A stretch of 8,461 nucleotides of DNA. It comes from Eubacteriales bacterium (GTDB lineage Bacteria; Bacillota; Clostridia; JANYKE01). The DNA is taken from positions 1 through 8,461 of the forward strand of contig JANYKE010000005.1 in the NCBI GenBank assembly GCA_025361685.1, read 5' to 3'. This document shows positions 6,685 through 8,461 of the stretch, piece after piece; the stretch's first letter is position 1, and each line of letters starts with the position of its first letter. A program made the translations under genes and the position numbers. The notes under the pieces were generated by a model, which had not been told where the DNA came from, did not search any database, and saw nothing but the letters and a program-made list of their open reading frames with translations.

Positions 6685-8243
6685 TAGTCATTCTCCTTAC
6701 CGGAACCATTATCGGAACCATCACCAAACTCATACTTTAACACCGGACTCCTCGCCGCGGTAACCTCGTCAAGCCGGCGCACATAAGTCGAAACCGGAGC
6801 ATTATGCATGCTCTCCGGATTCGCAATCGCGTTATCATAAATCTCGAACATTATCTCAACAACCTCATCAAGCGTTTCCTTGCTCTCGGTCTCTGTAGGC
6901 TCAAACATTAGAGCCTCAGGCACGATCAGCGGAAAATACATCGTAGGCGGATGAATGCCGTAATCAATCATTGTTTTGGCAATATCCATCGCCGAAACAC
7001 CGTAATCTTTTTTCATATTCTCCATAGAAATAATAAACTCGTGCATGCAGCCGTCCGGCTGAAACACATCGTATTTTTCACCAAGGCGCCTCATGAGATA
7101 ATTAGCATTTAAAACCGCAGTTTCCGAAACCTCTTTTATTCCGTCAGAACCAAGCGTAATCATGTAGGTCAGCGCTCGCACACAGACCATAAAATTGCCG
7201 TAGAATGATTTGACCTTGCCGATTGATTGCGGGAAATCATAGCTAAACGAAAATGGAGAATCATCTGTTGCATCGACAACATGAGGAATAGGCAAAAATG
7301 GTGTTAGGTGTTTTTTGCATCCGACAGGTCCGCTTCCGGGACCGCCGCCTCCATGCGGAGTCGAAAATGTTTTGTGTAGGTTTAGATGAATCACATCAAA
7401 GCCCATATCGCCCGGACGGGTTATTCCCATAATCGCGTTCAGGTTTGCACCATCATAATACACAAGGCCGCCGGCTTCATGCACGATCTGAGTTATGTGA
7501 AGTATGTCCGGATTAAAACGTCCAAGCGTGTCCGGATTGGTCAGCATGAATGCTGCCGTGTCATCGCCGACCGCATTTCGAAGAGTATCCAAATCAAGTC
7601 GGCCATTTTCATCTGAAGGAATGCTAATCAGATCATATCCGGCCATCGATGCACTTGCCGGATTCGTGCCATGAGCCGAATCAGGAACAATAACCTTTGT
7701 CCGTTGCTGGTCGCCGCGCGATTCGTGATACGCCTTTATAATCAGCAGTCCGGTTAACTCACCGTGCGCGCCGGCCGCCGGCTGAAGACACATGTCATCC
7801 ATTCCGGTAATTGCGCAAAGATATTTTGAGCACAGACTCAGCGCCTCGAGACAGCCCTGAACTGTATAGGCCGGCTGAAGTGGATGAACATTTTTGAATC
7901 CCCAAAGCGAGGCGATTTTTTCATTGATGGCCGGATTATATTTCATGGTACATGAGCCAAGCGGATAGAAACCTGAATTGACACCGTAAACCTGTTTTGC
8001 CAGGCTATTGTAATGGCGGCTAAGTTCAGTCTCGGAAAGCTCGGGAAAATTTAACTTAGTTTTTCGCTTCATGTTATCAGGCAGTGAATCATCCGGAGTA
8101 ACATCACAATCCGGCAGCACAAACAGATGCCTGCCGGGGCTGCTTTTTTCAAATACCAGACTGATTGGTTTATTGGTTCTGTAATTGCTTGCGTTTCTTC
8201 CGTTTTGTCCGCGCATTCCACCTGAATTGATCATGTTGCTCAT
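6684..8243 (-). CDS. gcvPB: Glycine dehydrogenase (decarboxylating) subunit 2, P-protein beta
   Basis: GcvPB is the PLP-carrying half of the split P-protein. With GcvPA it decarboxylates glycine and passes the aminomethyl group to the lipoyl arm of GcvH. The protein has 519 residues. The PLP lysine is Lys291 in H-L-N-L-H-K-T-F-S-T-P-H, followed by the glycine-rich G-G-G-G-P-G-S-G-P (298-306). P-L-G-S-C-T-M-K-Y-N-P (94-104) and D-S-A-H-G-T-N-P-A (188-196) are also typical. A ~28-residue Asn/Gly-rich N-terminal extension precedes the usual family start (L-V-F-E-K-S), and the C-terminus ends in an acidic Asp/Gly tail; both are slightly longer than usual. The start at 8243 is supported by GGAGGT (8253-8258) 9 bases upstream and by a TAATG overlap with gcvPA; Met4 (8234) is the only close alternative. 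Confidence 0.97.
   Translation of the reverse strand: MSNMINSGGMRGQNGRNASNYRTNKPISLVFEKSSPGRHLFVLPDCDVTPDDSLPDNMKRKTKLNFPELSETELSRHYNSLAKQVYGVNSGFYPLGSCTMKYNPAINEKIASLWGFKNVHPLQPAYTVQGCLEALSLCSKYLCAITGMDDMCLQPAAGAHGELTGLLIIKAYHESRGDQQRTKVIVPDSAHGTNPASASMAGYDLISIPSDENGRLDLDTLRNAVGDDTAAFMLTNPDTLGRFNPDILHITQIVHEAGGLVYYDGANLNAIMGITRPGDMGFDVIHLNLHKTFSTPHGGGGPGSGPVGCKKHLTPFLPIPHVVDATDDSPFSFSYDFPQSIGKVKSFYGNFMVCVRALTYMITLGSDGIKEVSETAVLNANYLMRRLGEKYDVFQPDGCMHEFIISMENMKKDYGVSAMDIAKTMIDYGIHPPTMYFPLIVPEALMFEPTETESKETLDEVVEIMFEIYDNAIANPESMHNAPVSTYVRRLDEVTAARSPVLKYEFGDGSDNGSGKEND
6693..6698 (-). promoter_or_regulatory. Ribosome binding site of radA inside gcvPB
   Basis: AAGGAG on the - strand lies 8 bases before the radA ATG (6682-6684), within the last codons of gcvPB. 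With the TAATG overlap it supports translational coupling or re-initiation at radA. Confidence 0.75.
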
Positions 8244-8461
8244 TATGCGTATACCTCCATGCTGCCATTGAAAACCAAACCGCGCAAAATTTCTGCCAAT
8301 TGATCTATCTCATCCTTAATAATTCTTTCCGTCACACACCAAAGAATACAGTCTTCCAACTCTCCCTCAAGAGGCTGGCCGCCAAGAATATCCTTGGCTT
8401 CAAGTGCGGCCATCACCTGTTCAACCGGAATCGGACAGCGCGTTACAAATTCATGGAAAAA
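8243..8461 (-). CDS. gcvPA: Glycine dehydrogenase (decarboxylating) subunit 1, C-terminal part
   Basis: Only the last 72 residues are in the window; the gene enters from the right edge. Translation of the reverse strand gives a tail beginning F-F-H-E-F-V, followed by I-L-G-G-Q-P-L, then W-C-V-T-E-R and K-D-E-I-D-Q-L, ending in V-Y-A. This matches the C-terminal pattern of GcvPA (N/H-E-F-V, then a G-G-x-x-L turn, then C-V-T-E followed by an E-I-D helix). GcvPA is the alpha half of the P-protein and works as a complex with GcvPB, encoded directly downstream. The stop codon (8243-8245) shares one base with the gcvPB ATG. gcvT and gcvH would be expected further right, but this cannot be seen. Confidence 0.9.
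   Translation of the reverse strand, partial: FFHEFVTRCPIPVEQVMAALEAKDILGGQPLEGELEDCILWCVTERIIKDEIDQLAEILRGLVFNGSMEVYA
8253..8258 (-). promoter_or_regulatory. Ribosome binding site of gcvPB inside gcvPA
   Basis: GGAGGT on the - strand lies 9 bases before the gcvPB ATG, inside the last codons of gcvPA. It is a near-perfect Shine-Dalgarno and fixes the gcvPB start at 8243. Confidence 0.8.

Overview
The window looks like a chromosomal piece of a low-to-moderate GC, Gram-positive-type anaerobe of the Clostridia/Firmicutes kind. The evidence is a secreted protein with S-layer homology (SLH) repeats and BspA-type leucine-rich repeats, a split glycine decarboxylase (separate gcvPA and gcvPB), a radA-disA pair, strong GGAGG-type ribosome binding sites and a cysteine-type sulfatase. 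The genus cannot be named from sequence reading alone.

Layout. The left half is on the + strand. It holds an ~801-residue cell-surface protein (52-2457: signal peptide, leucine-rich repeats, Pro-Thr linker, three SLH repeats, second Pro-Thr linker, discoidin-like C-terminal domain). A clean intrinsic terminator follows, then a REP-like hairpin of the AACCGTCCCC type, then a good sigma-70-type promoter that drives a 486-residue cytoplasmic sulfatase (2620-4080). The right half is on the - strand and reads leftwards as one compact operon: gcvPA (3' end only, cut by the window edge), gcvPB, radA, disA. It converges on the sulfatase gene across a 40-bp AT-rich gap.

How the genes fit together. 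gcvPA and gcvPB encode the two subunits of the P-protein of the glycine cleavage system. RadA is a RecA-like branch-migration ATPase, and DisA is the DNA-scanning diadenylate cyclase that makes c-di-AMP; radA-disA is a classical pair. Both gcvPA/gcvPB and gcvPB/radA are joined by one-base TAATG stop/start overlaps with internal Shine-Dalgarno sites. This suggests that a glycine catabolism operon and a DNA-integrity/second-messenger module are translated from one message. The surface protein and the sulfatase look like independent transcription units, and the sulfatase has no sugar-utilisation neighbours here.

Most notable points: DisA carries altered catalytic motifs (DSA for DGA, RHK for RHR) and an altered DNA-binding hairpin; the coupled gcv-radA-disA arrangement; the surface protein places its SLH anchor in the middle; the second Pro-Thr linker is encoded in part by six perfect CCCCAA repeats, which place six G4 tracts on the template strand. 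I did not find a convincing wholly new system.
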